In this document: piece after piece, positions 9,277-21,531 of the stretch
How the letters are laid out: every line of letters starts with the position of its first letter
How positions within the stretch are numbered: position 1 is the first letter of the stretch
NCBI GenBank assembly: GCA_015698045.1
Contig: BLAL01000297.1
Coordinates: 1-64,000, forward strand
Reading direction: 5' to 3'
Source: Rhizophagus clarus
Taxonomy: Eukaryota; Glomeromycota; Glomeromycetes; Glomerales; Glomeraceae
Length of the DNA: 64,000 nucleotides
Position numbers and translations under genes: made by a program
Notes under the pieces: generated by a model
Told to the model about the DNA's origin: nothing
Databases searched by the model: none
What the model saw: the letters and a program-made list of their open reading frames with translations, nothing else

Positions 9277-9355
9277 TTCTTTGAAATATATAGTATTTAT
9301 TTAATTGCTAATTTTTCATTACTATATTTGAAAAAAAAAATAAAATAACTAGCCC

Positions 9356-11683
9356 TTATAATTGATTAATTTCATCAAATGCACCATCCTCATCATAATC
9401 AGATTCGTCACCATTGGCCTCCATACATTCACGTTCATTTATTGTGCTATGGCATTCTATTATCTGTGGTTGTAATTTTGCAACTTTATAGCCAGAAGGA
9501 GGTTCTACAAATACGGTTTTCTTATTCTCATTGTATCTTCTTAGATAGTCGGCAAGTTCACAGCATGATATTTGCCTATCCACCTCATCATTATATTTGA
9601 TCCATTCTTTTAGCTTATCTATGGCATCACCAAATTGGACGAGATACAGACTATCTCTACTTACAACCTTATCAAATTCTTCCAATTCGGCTAAGAGCAA
9701 TTCCCAGTCATATTGAGCTTCTTCATCCATATATTTAGCCCAGCATTCTAGGGATACAGAATATAGCTTATTTATCATATCATCACGAGAATTCTTGTAC
9801 CGGGGCTTTATGTGATCATATTTATGTCTATCTATCCATTCCCAATATTTGGCGGTATTCGTTTTAGGCATAGGATCAGGATTAGCTTTTTGAACTGACT
9901 TTAGGTCTTGCTTTAGTGGCAGTTCAGTAGAAGGACCAGGTGTTCCATATGGTTCTGGCTCTATCTCTGGTTCTTGCTCTACTTTTGGTTCTTCCTCTGA
10001 CTTAGCCAAAGGTGGTATAAGAGTAATTAGTTCTGTTATGAAGTTATCTATTAGGTTTTCAACAGATTCTGAAGTGGTGGGTTCAGATGGTGTCAATGGA
10101 GAAGTCGCTTCTTCTTTCACTTCTACCTTTAGATGCACTGGCTTTGAAGGAACTGGAGGTGAACTTTTCTTTTGCTCATTTGGTATATCTATTCCAATTT
10201 GTGCTAAGAACTGATCAAGAGCTTTGGAATCAGATATGGATTTCTTAGAGATATCAACCCTCTCGATATTAATCTCATCAGTTTCATGAATCCAGTTATT
10301 GCTAAGATATTTCTTGTATAAAGTCTCTCTAGATAAGTTGTAAACTCTAGTACGCTTTCCATCAATATAAACTAAGTTGCTAGTCATATTTAGCTCACTT
10401 GATAATGTTCTTGAAATTACAACTTTAGATAAGGGTGTAATTCTTCTATTTTCACAGTAGCTCATATAGGTGGCGTACAATATGTGAACTGGTAAGGATG
10501 TAGTAGTATAATCAGCCTTTGCTATATACGTCTCCTTTATAAATTGAAACAAAGGTGGAAGAGTAGATATGATATGCTCTTGCTTAGATGCAGTCATAGG
10601 AGGTGGGTTGCCATTAAAATCTGGATATTTATCGGCAATAGCTTTAAAGTAAGCATAAAAGGCCTCACCCACTTCTGGATATTTCATTGCATCACCTAAC
10701 CGTTTGAAATATTGCAAATCTCCTTTTCGAGCAGGTGAAACGTCTAGGAAAACTGTTCATCTATCATCATTCTCAACTCTAAGAGCATTTTCATTAGTGA
10801 GAATGATAGTAGACATAAAGTTTTTATATTGGGTAGGTGTTTTATATTTTTCATGAATTTCAATAGTATCGCTAGTAACTTTATCTTTAAGAGCGCGATA
10901 TAATGAATTCCATTGGCTTTTTTCTGTTGGCATTTCTTCAAGTAAAAGGAGTACTTTACCTAATAATTGCCCGTTAAAACTACCCAAAATTGTTTCAGGA
11001 TCGCTCGTCTTATAGACTAGCTGAGTACCTAAAACATAACGCTGGATAAAATCAGTTATAATACCTTTACCCCAGCCTTGACCTGATTTAAGATAAAGAA
11101 TCGAATACATTTTTCTACCAGTAGCCATACCAGCAAACCATTTGATAATGTATTCAGTTACATTCCAATCTCCTGAACACCAGACATCCCAAATGTGAGT
11201 AAATATGATTTTGACTGCCTGATGGATATTGGCTGAAAAGTCTGTTAAAGGACGTAATTGATGCAAGAAACCTGGGAAAATATTAAGATAGAGTTGACCT
11301 TGAATTTTATAAATACGTTGCTTTATAGGATCACAAGTTGCTACGCATGTTGAAGAATTATCATATATAAACCATTTGGCAATGTTAAATTCTGTCTTTG
11401 TTGGAGGATGTTCGGAATTAGATTGCTTAAAGAAGGTTTTAGTTATAGGACGAATGAGCATACTAATATTTTTCATGGGAATATACTCAAAATTCTTAAT
11501 ATCAGGTCGCCACATAAATACACCATGTGGATTGGAACAGAGAATGAAGTAACTGCAAATATATCGCTTTGCTTTTATAATGTCATCTAAACTGTTTGCC
11601 TCTTTGATAAGCTGTTTTAGTATATCAATACTATATGCTACTTTAGATTCACCGAATTTTGAGATTACTACTTGATTACTCAT
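9356..11683 (-). pseudogene. D5-like SF3 helicase (primase-helicase), one in-frame TGA
   Basis: A frame of 775 codons is broken only by TGA at 10757-10759. The first part has Walker A-like KSGQGWGKGIITDF, Walker B KVLLLLEEMP and sensor motif STIILTNEN, in the order of superfamily 3 helicases. The TGA falls just after the sensor-proximal RVENDDR, where an Arg-rich 'arginine finger' segment is usual. After the stop the frame continues through LDVSPARKGD. A winged-helix-like part follows (ILYATYMSYC, ITPLSKVVISRTL), then an acidic, Pro/Glu-rich C-terminal region. The N-terminus shows no recognisable primase domain. Its role would be to unwind DNA during element replication, together with the polymerase just downstream (79 bases between them). 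Confidence 0.8.
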
Positions 11684-11746
11684 TGTTAGTTAGATACTTT
11701 AGTAGAAGTTTTGTTTAATTTATTTTTTTTTGATACCTATATATCG

Positions 11747-11770
11747 ACTATGTTTAATTACGATTTTAAG
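11747..11770 (-). promoter_or_regulatory. Candidate element promoter box before the helicase gene
   Basis: TATGTTTAATTACGATTTTA on the plus strand, about 65-85 bases upstream of the helicase ATG. It is the best match to the box at 6786-6808. Confidence 0.5.
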
Positions 11771-11959
11771 ATTTTTCAAAAAAAAAAATATAACCTATTT
11801 TGTATTATTATAAATGTCATTCTTGAATTAAAACTAGATAATGCAAAGCGTGTTAAAGAGTTTGGTTTTAAAAAACCATTAAAAGGGATAGTTGAACATT
11901 TAGGTAGGTGATCAATATTAGCTGTTTTTTTTTCAGGTACGGTATTCTATGGATAGGTC

Positions 11960-12320
11960 CTGTAATATTGCCACTTTTTAGGCATAGCCCAATATCGATG
12001 ACTAATATGAGGATGGTATGGGGGGTATATATAGGGGATCATACTAGGTATTGGGGTATTTTTCACATATCGTATTGGGCTTGGTGAGGCGTTTGGATCT
12101 GTTCTTGTGAACGGAACAGATTGGAACGAATGGAACAGATCAGGTACCCAAATTTTAAAAGTTTTTTCTGGGAAAGGTGATCTGATTTTTTTTTTATTTT
12201 ATCTGTTCCATCTGTTCCATATCCTTATTTCTTCTTTATTCTTTGTTTTTACTTTGTTTTTAGTATATTTGTATAGAACAGATGTATGGAACAGATCGGA
12301 ACAGATGGGGGTATGGTATT
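11960..12320. repeat. Inverted and direct GGAACAGAT repeats
   Basis: GGAACAGAT/TGGAACAGAT occurs at about 12114, 12131, 12293 and 12300. The reverse complement (CTGTTCCATCTGTTCCAT) is near 12201-12219. AGCCCAATA at about 11988 is matched by TATTGGGCT at about 12073. These nested inverted repeats lie in the right flank of the element and may be a terminal region or a small non-autonomous insertion. Confidence 0.6.
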
Positions 12321-12339
12321 TATCCATGGTATTGTTAGA

Positions 12340-12460
12340 GATGCGCCGTAAGGCGCTGGAGCCTAACTGGAAGGGGATCTGGTAGGGTTTCACCACGGAG
12401 GGGGGATGTATAAGGGCTTTAACCTCCGCTGGGCGTTAGCCCGGTACCGACGACTTGGCA
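12340..12460. repeat. GC-rich hairpin cluster
   Basis: In an otherwise AT-rich region this 120-base island holds GCGCC-GTAA-GGCGC (12343-12356), GGGC-GTTA-GCCC (12431-12442) and the palindrome CGGTACCG. Each is a short stem with a four-base loop or none. Confidence 0.6.
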
Positions 12461-15400
12461 AATTTAACCAGATTGAGTAAATTTTGGCCAACTTTAATTA
12501 TATACATGTACTATATATTTAAAGAGGATACTGTACCACAAACTTTTTTTTGCAAATTTTATTGAAAAAAATCTCTCTCTTTTTTTTATGACATGACCAG
12601 TGACTGATATGATTTTAAATATTTATTTAAAATTATATACTTTAAATAGCATTAATACTTGCTACTTTATACCTAAAAGTATTTACTAATGAATTTTATA
12701 ATATTATTTAGAAATCACATTGTAAAATAATAGCAGAATGAAAGCAGATAAAGGACATCAAGAAACAAGACATAAAAAAAAGTTTATCACTACATAAATA
12801 TATAAAATATAATAAAACTTTAACTATACAAATAGAAGGAAATACATAATATAAAAGGAAGAAAAATACTAAAATATAATGAACAATGGTTAATAGTTTT
12901 GGAAAAATCAAGACAATACATAAATAAACTAATTAGAGAGAGAAATAGAGTATCATAGAAAGTATATAATAATATTAAATTATATAAATACAATATAACT
13001 TCTTTTTTTTCTTTTTTTTTGTTTAAAGGATAATGAAAGCATATATTGAAGCCATATGTTATAATAATTCCATATAATTCAATAGTTACTATAGAAGGAT
13101 ATAGATAAATTTTATAAGATGATGGTAGAGCATAGGAGCAATCTTTTAAGATGGGAAACTGATTTAGAATTTTAATAATTTAGTTATATAAACAACAAAT
13201 ATATTTATATCCTTATATAACCAATAAACTTATAAATTGCACTACCTTGCAAAAAAAAAAAAAAAAATTGTATATTTTTATTTACTATAATCTAATTTCT
13301 ATATAATATTTTTTAAAAATATCCATTTATATATAATTTGCCTATTAAAAATACAAAAAAAAATATACTTTTTTTTCATATAACTTTATTATAATTATTT
13401 AAGATCCTATTCAAATACCATCTTAAAAAGCATTCTAGTATATAAGATAATAAGTTTATTTTCTATAATTGTATTTATCAGAACTTCATTTATCCTTTAT
13501 ATTATTCTATATATTTTTTTTATAATCCAATTTTTATAATATTTGTTTGATTAAATATTAATCATATGATAATTAGGATCTCAGATAATTATAATTGAGG
13601 TTATATCTGACTATAGTTTAAATTTTATGTATCATTAAACATAATATTTTATTAATCTAATATTATAAACATCATAGAAAAAAATGCAGCTTTTAAGGGG
13701 AAAATCAAATATTTTAGATTTATTAATCAGAATTATAAATAAATCTGTATAATATGGTAAAATTTTGGGAATTTTTATATGCTTTTTCATTAACAATATA
13801 CATAAAAATATACAAAAAAATAAAAATTATTATTATTAAATATTACTTTTTAGATTACAAAATTATGGATAATAAAAGAGCAAATATTTTTACAAAATTT
13901 TATATCTATAGCTTTTAAATTACATTTGAAATAACAAAGACAAATTTTTACCATAGTAAATATGATTTTTGTTATAATTGTCTGGGATCTTTGATAATTA
14001 TTATTGATTTAAAACCAAGTTTTAAGAATTAACCATATATACTGTACTATATATATATATAAATTAAAATATATACAATAATCCTTTTTAAAGAATATAT
14101 ATATTGCAATATATTTGATAATTTTGAATTTCTATTAAATGCTTTAATGTTTGAAATATAAATATATACTACTTATATTGAGTTATTTCTACAACCCTAT
14201 CTATCAATTTAAAGAATCCTGTCCAATACATATACCAGTTTTCCCTGAAAAATAATTCTATACTCAATTAATTTTATAGATCTTATAAAAATGCAATAGT
14301 AATATTTTCTTTTTCAATATTATGCTAATTTCTTCTTAGTACTGTTCTAAAGTATTATTATTATTTTTTTTCTTTTTCAATACTTTAAATTCCATAATTA
14401 TTAATATTTCAAACTCTACATTTTTGAATTCTGGAATTTTCAAATTGAAACATCCTAATCCTTCATCTCTATTTGATCTTAATCTATTCCCAAAATTGTA
14501 TTTGATTTAACTATGTATAAAAAGGCAGTAGCCAAATTCTGCTTGGTTAAATAAGAATATCTCTATAATTATATTTGAAAGATATTCTTGAAATTTCACA
14601 TAATTTCCCATTTCTATCTCCTTGTTTGGAATGCATAGAAACTTATTTCTATCTATAGTGAGGTAACCCATATAGTAAAGCAGGGTCCATATTGCTTGGA
14701 ATGCAAATTGAGATGATGATAATAACTCATAATCAAATAACCATAATGCTTGCCTTAAGGTGCTAGAAAAAAATCAACCTGATTAGAACAAATTTAAAGA
14801 AGATAGCAATATTAAGAAAAAATACCTATGATTTTCCTCTTTTTGGCTGATTGATTTTATGGTGGAATATATTTTCTTTTTGCCATACAAGGTATGCAAT
14901 GAATGTCCATTAAATAGCTATATTTTGCAAATGTAAGATTCCTCTTCCAGATTCAGCAGACTTTATTATTTAAAAAAACTTTAGATTGCTTTTTGTGAAC
15001 AGAGAACGAAACACTTTTCGCTCTTGCAGAATCAAACTCACAAAGGAGTTTGGAAGATATTTGAATAATTTGATTGCGTATTTAAATTATAGAGTAAAAG
15101 CCTCATAATGTGCACAATTGTGAAACCCGGAATTTTCAACTTTAGAAAAGGCCAATTATTAGATAGTTTGCTTATAAAAAAATGAATGTTACACAGTTTT
15201 AAACTCTAGTGTATTATCCTATTTTGGCTTGGACTTTTCGTCGTTCGGTGTTATCGCTTTTCTTGAAATCAAACTATATCAAACAAATATCTGCTACATT
15301 TATTTATGGCAAGTAATTAACAAGGGACTCATTAATTTTTTTGTTGACTCAATCACGTACCATGATCGTAAAATAGTATTATGATTCTCACAAGAATATT

Positions 15401-16417
15401 ATGAATATGACATGATCATAGATGCCACCAAGTAATGAGATTTTTACGTGAAAGATATTCTCTGATACTATATTTTTGTTCCATAATCCATAGAAGCTGT
15501 TATTTGTTTTATTGTTGTCTTTAATTTTTATTAGCAATATTTAAAATAATATACTAGTCATAATGCTTCATAGATTTAGGCTTTAAAAGTAATATTTTTA
15601 ATAATTTGAAATACTTCGGTTAAGAACTTTAAAAAAAAAGTCATATCATCTCGATATGTACTTATTTTTCACCTTAATGATCATTAAACATGCGCATAGA
15701 ACAATACTCTTGATTAAGAGAAGCGAAGTTATGACTTTTAGTTATTTTATTTTTATGGAAGGGTTTAGCAAACTCGATTTGAAAATAACTTTTTGCATAA
15801 GGACTCTTAAATATAAATTTTTCTCTTACATGTCAAATGTGCAAAGTTATTACGAACCTTTTTTCTTTTGTTATACATTTGACGTATGACGTATCATCTT
15901 TTAACTAAATTTCGTGGTGATACAAAATCAATCCCATAATTTTCTGAAAACTGAAATTTTAGGGTTATATAAACTTGCACACATCAATACCAGTGTCGGT
16001 CAATTTGGCAGTTGACTGTAGCTCTGCTTCTGGAGGACAGGGTGGTGGAATAATCCTCATTCAGATCCACAATCCCTGACGCCGCACGTTGATAGTAGTG
16101 TCTTATTTGAACTTAGTGTGAACATTCTGGCTTATTTGTAAATTTGGGTCAGGAGGTTCTTAAATAGCGAGGAACCGCCCGAGGCTGGTAACAGAGCAGG
16201 GAAAACTCGCAGCACCGAGTGGCAGTGAGATAGCACACTTGAGTGATTGGTTGTTAGGATTGCTGAGTGAGATGGTTGGACTGCTATCCGACTAAATTTT
16301 TTTTTCTGTTCGATAAAAAATCGTGACACGATAACACGATAATCAAAAAAAGACGCGTGTGCTTTTTTTACTCTTCAATTATCCAATTATCTCTCAAAAT
16401 ATTTTAATAAAGAAATC
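12461..16417. other. AT-rich gene-free region
   Basis: Reading frames are short and composed of low-complexity AT-rich codons. A less AT-rich stretch at 15,990-16,300 probably belongs to the 5' region of the next gene. No RNA gene was recognised. Confidence 0.5.
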
Positions 16418-19400
16418 ATGATACGTCCATTGGATAACTCAACTGTAAGACGAATTTCAAGTGGTCAAGTTATCACTAAAGTAGAGGATGTAGTCAAAGA
16501 ACTGGTCGAGTAAATATACGATTTTACACGCACATCACTCTCAACTTTTTAAAATATATTTAAAATATAAAGTAAAAACGCTTCTTTTTTCTGTTAAAAA
16601 AAAAAAAATAATAAAAGGAATTCGATTGATGCAGAATCAACTTCTATCGAAGTTAAATTAGTTGGCGACGGTTTAACTTCCATTACCGTAAGTATTATTC
16701 TTGTGGAATTATGTCGACTTTAAAGTTTTTCTAAAAAAATTTTTTTCTTGATATCAAAGGTTAAAGACAATGGTGTAGGAATTCAGGAATGCGATAGACC
16801 AGCTATGGCAATGAGGTATCACACTTCGAAACTTTATAAATTTGAGGATTTAAACAATGTGGATACTTACGGTTTTCGGGGTAAGAAAAAGTAAATTGTT
16901 AATCATTTTTATATGATTAATTCACCTTGCTTTAATCATTTATTTTTTCTTATTTTTACTTTGTATATCTTAAAGGTGAGGCTCTTAATTCAATTTGTGC
17001 TGTGACGGAATCGACACAAATAATTACAAAGACCGAAAATGATCCTGTTGCAACACTTTACACACTTGATCGTTCTGGAAGGATATTGGAGTAAGCAATA
17101 TACCGCTTTTTTTTCTCTCAATGTAATACATTAATTGGACTAATTTAATTATATCTAAAGTGAAAAGTCATTTGGATCAAGTCCAGGAACAACAGTCACA
17201 GCTGTAAGACTATTCTCAAATATTCCAGTTAGAAGACAAGTAGCGCAAAAAAATACTTCAATAGGAAAAAATATTCAAAATCTTTTAATAACTTATGCAT
17301 TAGCACACCCACATATAAGATTTTCTTTAAAACAGGAAAATAATTCAAAGATAAAATTTAAGGAGGGTGATTGGGTACAACCTGCAATGAAAAATACGAT
17401 GGATGCTATAATAAAGCTTTTCGGTAGTGAATTAGCTAACGAAGTTCAGATTGGCGTATGGAGCTCAGATGCCGAGTCAATTGAAATATCTGAAAATGTA
17501 AATGTTGATGAGAATGATTGTAATAACGTTAACACGCAACAATTCGTTATTACTCTTGAAGCTGTTTTGCCAAAACCTGATGCTGATCCATGCGTAATTT
17601 TCAAAAATGGTAAAACTTTTATTTATGTAAATAATCGTCCGGTAACAACAAATAGAGGAGAAATAAGAAGCCTTGTATCAATGGTGAAAACCATTTACAA
17701 CGAAATTGCATGTCGGAATGGATGGAAAGGTAATAGTAATGTTGAATTTAGATTATCTTATATATACTAATGAATACTTTTGTATATTTGTTAATTGTAG
17801 GAAATCCGAAGACACCATTTGTGTTGATTAACATTAAATTACCAACTTGGGCTTATGATAGTACGTTGTAATCAATTACAACAACGTATTGTAAATATTA
17901 AGAATAACACTTATCAAAGTGATTATTATATTATAGTTAATGTTGAACCGAGCAAGAACGTTGCACTCTTTCATTATGGAGAACGTCTAATGGAAACTGT
18001 TAGTAATTTGTTGGAAATGATTTATGACCTAAATAGTCAACCAAAAGAGCAAAATACAACAAGCATTGCTGAAGGAATGGATCAACCTGTTGAATCGATT
18101 ATTGACGACGATAATATGAATGAGTAATTAATACAGTTAATACTGATTTAGTAAAATTAATTTATATCTATGTTAATGTTTTATATTCATTTTTAAACAG
18201 CAGAAATGTTCACGTTGAAGAAATAACTGTAGATCAATTAGAGAGAGCTCTAACAAAAACGTTTGATAGTTCGATTAAAAAGAAAAACATTATACCATCA
18301 GAATTATACGCGCAACCAGATAATTTATCTGAAAGAGATGTCCAATCATATTCTCGTCCTGAAGCTTGTCAACGCGCGTCCGGAACAACAACACCAATTC
18401 ACGAACAAGAAGCTGCAGAGGCGTTAATTATGATTTCAGGTGTTTCGAATACGGAAGAACCGACAAGTAAAGATACAAGGCAATATGTAAGACAAGAAAT
18501 TCATCCAGTACAAGCTGACAAAGTCAAACAAAAAATGTATGACTATGAATCTAGAAAAAGAAATAATGTCACAAAGAAAAACGATTGGGTTCAATGTAAA
18601 AACTCGAATCCTAAAGATGGGACTATTGATAATTGGTTAAAGAATTGTCAAACGCAAGATGTTGACACTTCATACACCCCACCTTATGATGAGCCGCAAA
18701 CAACTGGTCTCGTGAGTGATGATGAGCAAGGAAGTAATTTTACTTGTTCTCCAACTCGCAAGCCACACAGTTACACGGAGTTATCATCTTACAATAATCT
18801 TAATTCTAGTAATTTAAGAGATTCATCCCATAGTGGAAGGAGAGACACTTATAACAACCTATTACCTCAAAATAATAGGGAATCTGGAGATCTTTTATTA
18901 ACACCTCCAAACAGTAAATCTGTAGCGCGAGATACTGAGTTACAACTTGCCAGTCCTATAAACAATCTATGTGAACGTCCGCATGGTGATGTTGCAAATC
19001 CTAGAAATGATCAAGGGACACAATTAGATTGTTACGCGATGGACTCTGATGATCCTTTTGCGGACGATGCAACAGCTAAAAGAGATAGTAATGACACCGT
19101 CAATGATAATACTGCAGAGCCTATGCATAAACGTCCAAGAATTGATAACATGAATGATAATATAGTAGATACTTTTGCCCCTGAGACGTCTGGAAACGAT
19201 TTAAACGAATCTAGAAATCATGAATCTACGGTATTATTACGTGAGGATGATAATATTATGCAAACAGAAACTGAAATTAATATTAACTCTGATCAGTTAC
19301 ATAATGGACAATCGCAAAATAAAGAGATGGGCATGCGGACTATTGCAATAGGACAACCTACAATTGATGATTTACTTAAATCTGGTGCTATAAATCTTCC

Positions 19401-20629
19401 ATCAGGTACAAATAATAAAAATGTGGCTACGAATGTAAATGCTCAGTTACAACAACTTAAAAAAAAATCAGCAAGTGATAATCGCCTTGCAAGTTCTTTG
19501 ACTGATGTTCTTAATCAGGAATTAAAACTGAAGTTTAATAAATTAAGAATCATGAGAAGAAATAAATCTACTTTTTATAATCAAATTGGATGTACTTTAT
19601 CTTGCTTTAATAAATTGGATTATGGAATGTGGACAGTAACAAGAAAATTTAACGAAAAGTTTATGGATATTTTAATGGTGCATGGAGAAAGGTGTGAGTC
19701 GTTACTTGAAAAATATTCTTACGCTCACATGTTCTATATTAGCTTTTAATCATTAACTACTTTACTTTGACCTAATGAGATAGAATACGTGAATTAGTTA
19801 CTTTAGAAACATTGGTAACTTCTACGGAATTAAATCCAACTAGAAAATTACTTAACCCTATTGATGTGACCGTCGAGTAAGTTTTTTTTTTTAAAAGAAT
19901 CGTTTGCTAATTACAATATCTTTTATTTTTCGTTCTTTATTTTTAACTATTTAATAATTAAACAAAAGGCAGCTCGGATCTGTTCGAATGATTGAATGTT
20001 TAAAACGCTTTACATTTGATCAAATACCAGATGAAAGTGGTGCCGGCATCTGGTGGAATATGGTTACACAAAAATGTCTTACAGCGAATGGCATCAAAGT
20101 TAGATGGAGGGAAGATAGTAAGTATAATAAGTTTGAACGTAAATTTCTTTTTAATTACCCAATTCATCTTATTTATAATTCTACAGATAACGATAAGATA
20201 TATATACAACTTACGCATATATCACCACTTGTTCAATTTGCCACTGCAGTTGAATATTTTGTACACTTAATGAAACATCTTTGTTGTTTGAATGCGGATA
20301 ATGACAGAGATATACCTTTTGTAAATACAAGAGCGCGACTTACTATGCAAATACTTGCAAGAGAAGCAAGACAAATGGTTAAACATGAAGATTGGACAAT
20401 TAATAAGCGAGATGATGAGATGAAACAAAGAGTAAAAGATGCTACTACTCATTTAATGCACAGAATTAAAGACTTCGGGCGTAGTTCTCCCGGTAGGGAA
20501 GATGATGAAATTGATGAACTAACACCTTTTACTATGTTTAAAAAGAAGAATGATGAAGAGATTTGGTATAATGGCGAAATTGTTGTGAAAGTATTATGGA
20601 AAAACATCGAAGAAGTAAATTTACAGTAA
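16418..20629 (+). CDS. MLH2: MutL homologue of PMS1/MLH2 type
   Basis: Ten exons: 16418-16509, 16618-16687, 16760-16880, 16976-17090, 17161-17729, 17801-17860, 17937-18123, 18201-19691, 19784-19876, 19969-20629. All introns are GT-AG and the phases close to 1,152 residues. The N-terminal GHKL ATPase is clear: RRISSGQVITKVEDVVKELVEN (motif I, Glu/Asn), VKDNGVGI, and TYGFRGEALNSI (GFRGEAL box). A transducer domain with VYVNNRPV-like FIYVNNRPVTT follows. A long Asn/Asp/Ser-rich linker (exon 8) contains QPTIDDLL, matching the QPKLDELL motif of human PMS1. The C-terminal dimerisation domain lacks the DQHAxDERxxYE endonuclease motif, which fits human PMS1/yeast Mlh2 rather than PMS2. The expected role is as an MLH1 partner in mismatch repair. 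MLH3 or yeast-Pms1-type orthology is less likely. Confidence 0.88.
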
Positions 20630-20791
20630 TTTTATTTCAATGTATAGATAAATAATAAGGATTAAAGCAGTGAATATAGAAATAAAAAATTATTAATATA
20701 ATAACTTTACGTTTACAAACTATAAGTTTATTTAATTCGCCATTCTTTACATAATTATATTATTTGTTATAATTCTAATGAATTGATTAAA

Positions 20792-21278
20792 TTAATTATG
20801 TCTAAAGAATTTCATTCCCAACCAATTGAAAAATATTGCATATATCGTTACTGGTAATGTAAGCGGAATTAAAAGGCAATAATATTCGTCCTTTTTGATC
20901 CAATCAAGCGTCTATATTAAATAAACCAAATCAATAAATATTTTTAAATGGTTAAATGAATAGAGATCAAACCAACTTATGTACCTTATTCCCAGTTTCC
21001 GGAACAAATTTACTAACAACAATAGCATATACGCTAAATACAAAAATAAAATAAGCAGCAAATAAAATAAACCAACCCCATAAAGCAGTAGTGTCAGGTT
21101 CAAGTTGGGAAATACGTCTAGTTGACTTTCTAGTATAAGGTGGTATATGAAATTGTCCTTCTATATTATGTTCATGTGAAAAAGTAGAATTATCTCGAAG
21201 GGAACGTTGAGAACAGGGAGTGGAAGTAGATTTCGACGTGTTTAACATTTTAATGTAACATTGAGAATTTGTCGCCAT
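20792..21278 (-). CDS. PIG-Y-like subunit of GPI-GlcNAc transferase
   Basis: Two exons, 20985-21278 and 20792-20911, joined by a GTACAT...ATAG intron, give 137 residues. The N-terminal 60 residues are hydrophilic (Ser/Thr/Arg). A first membrane segment follows (ALWGWFILFAAYFIFVFSVY), then a short loop and a second segment ending YAIFFNWLGMKFFRHN. The C-terminal pattern (LLIPLTLPV...W.G.K.FRHN) closely matches the end of human PIG-Y, a two-span subunit of the complex that starts GPI-anchor synthesis in the ER. The longer N-terminus is common in fungal members. It ends tail-to-tail with MLH2, 162 bases apart. Confidence 0.85.
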
Positions 21279-21531
21279 GTTATTCTGCGGAATTGCACGT
21301 GATGATCATGTTTGCGTGACAAACGAATTCCCGGAAACTGACGTTAGTCATATATTGGATAACCCCTAAAGTGAAACGATCATCCGAGCCCAGCAAAACC
21401 TTTAGGAATATCGGATCTACGGGTTTCATCCGTTAATTACTAACGGTTGAAATTTAATTCTACCATGTTTTACATTTATATATAGACATTAATAAGTTTA
21501 TAATTAAAAAAAAAAGTATTGACATATTATT
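21279..21531. other. Intergenic spacer, upstream of PIG-Y-like gene
   Basis: A moderately AT-rich spacer that should hold the PIG-Y promoter. No clear motif seen. Confidence 0.3.

Noticed and set aside
11711-11911. Plus-strand frame ending in a helical KRVKEFGFKKPLKG stretch
   Set aside because: Only the last 30 residues look protein-like; there is no start context or continuing exon, and it overlaps the helicase promoter region.
12107-12385. 92-codon plus-strand frame
   Set aside because: It is made of the GGAACAGAT repeats and a poly-T run, without coding character.
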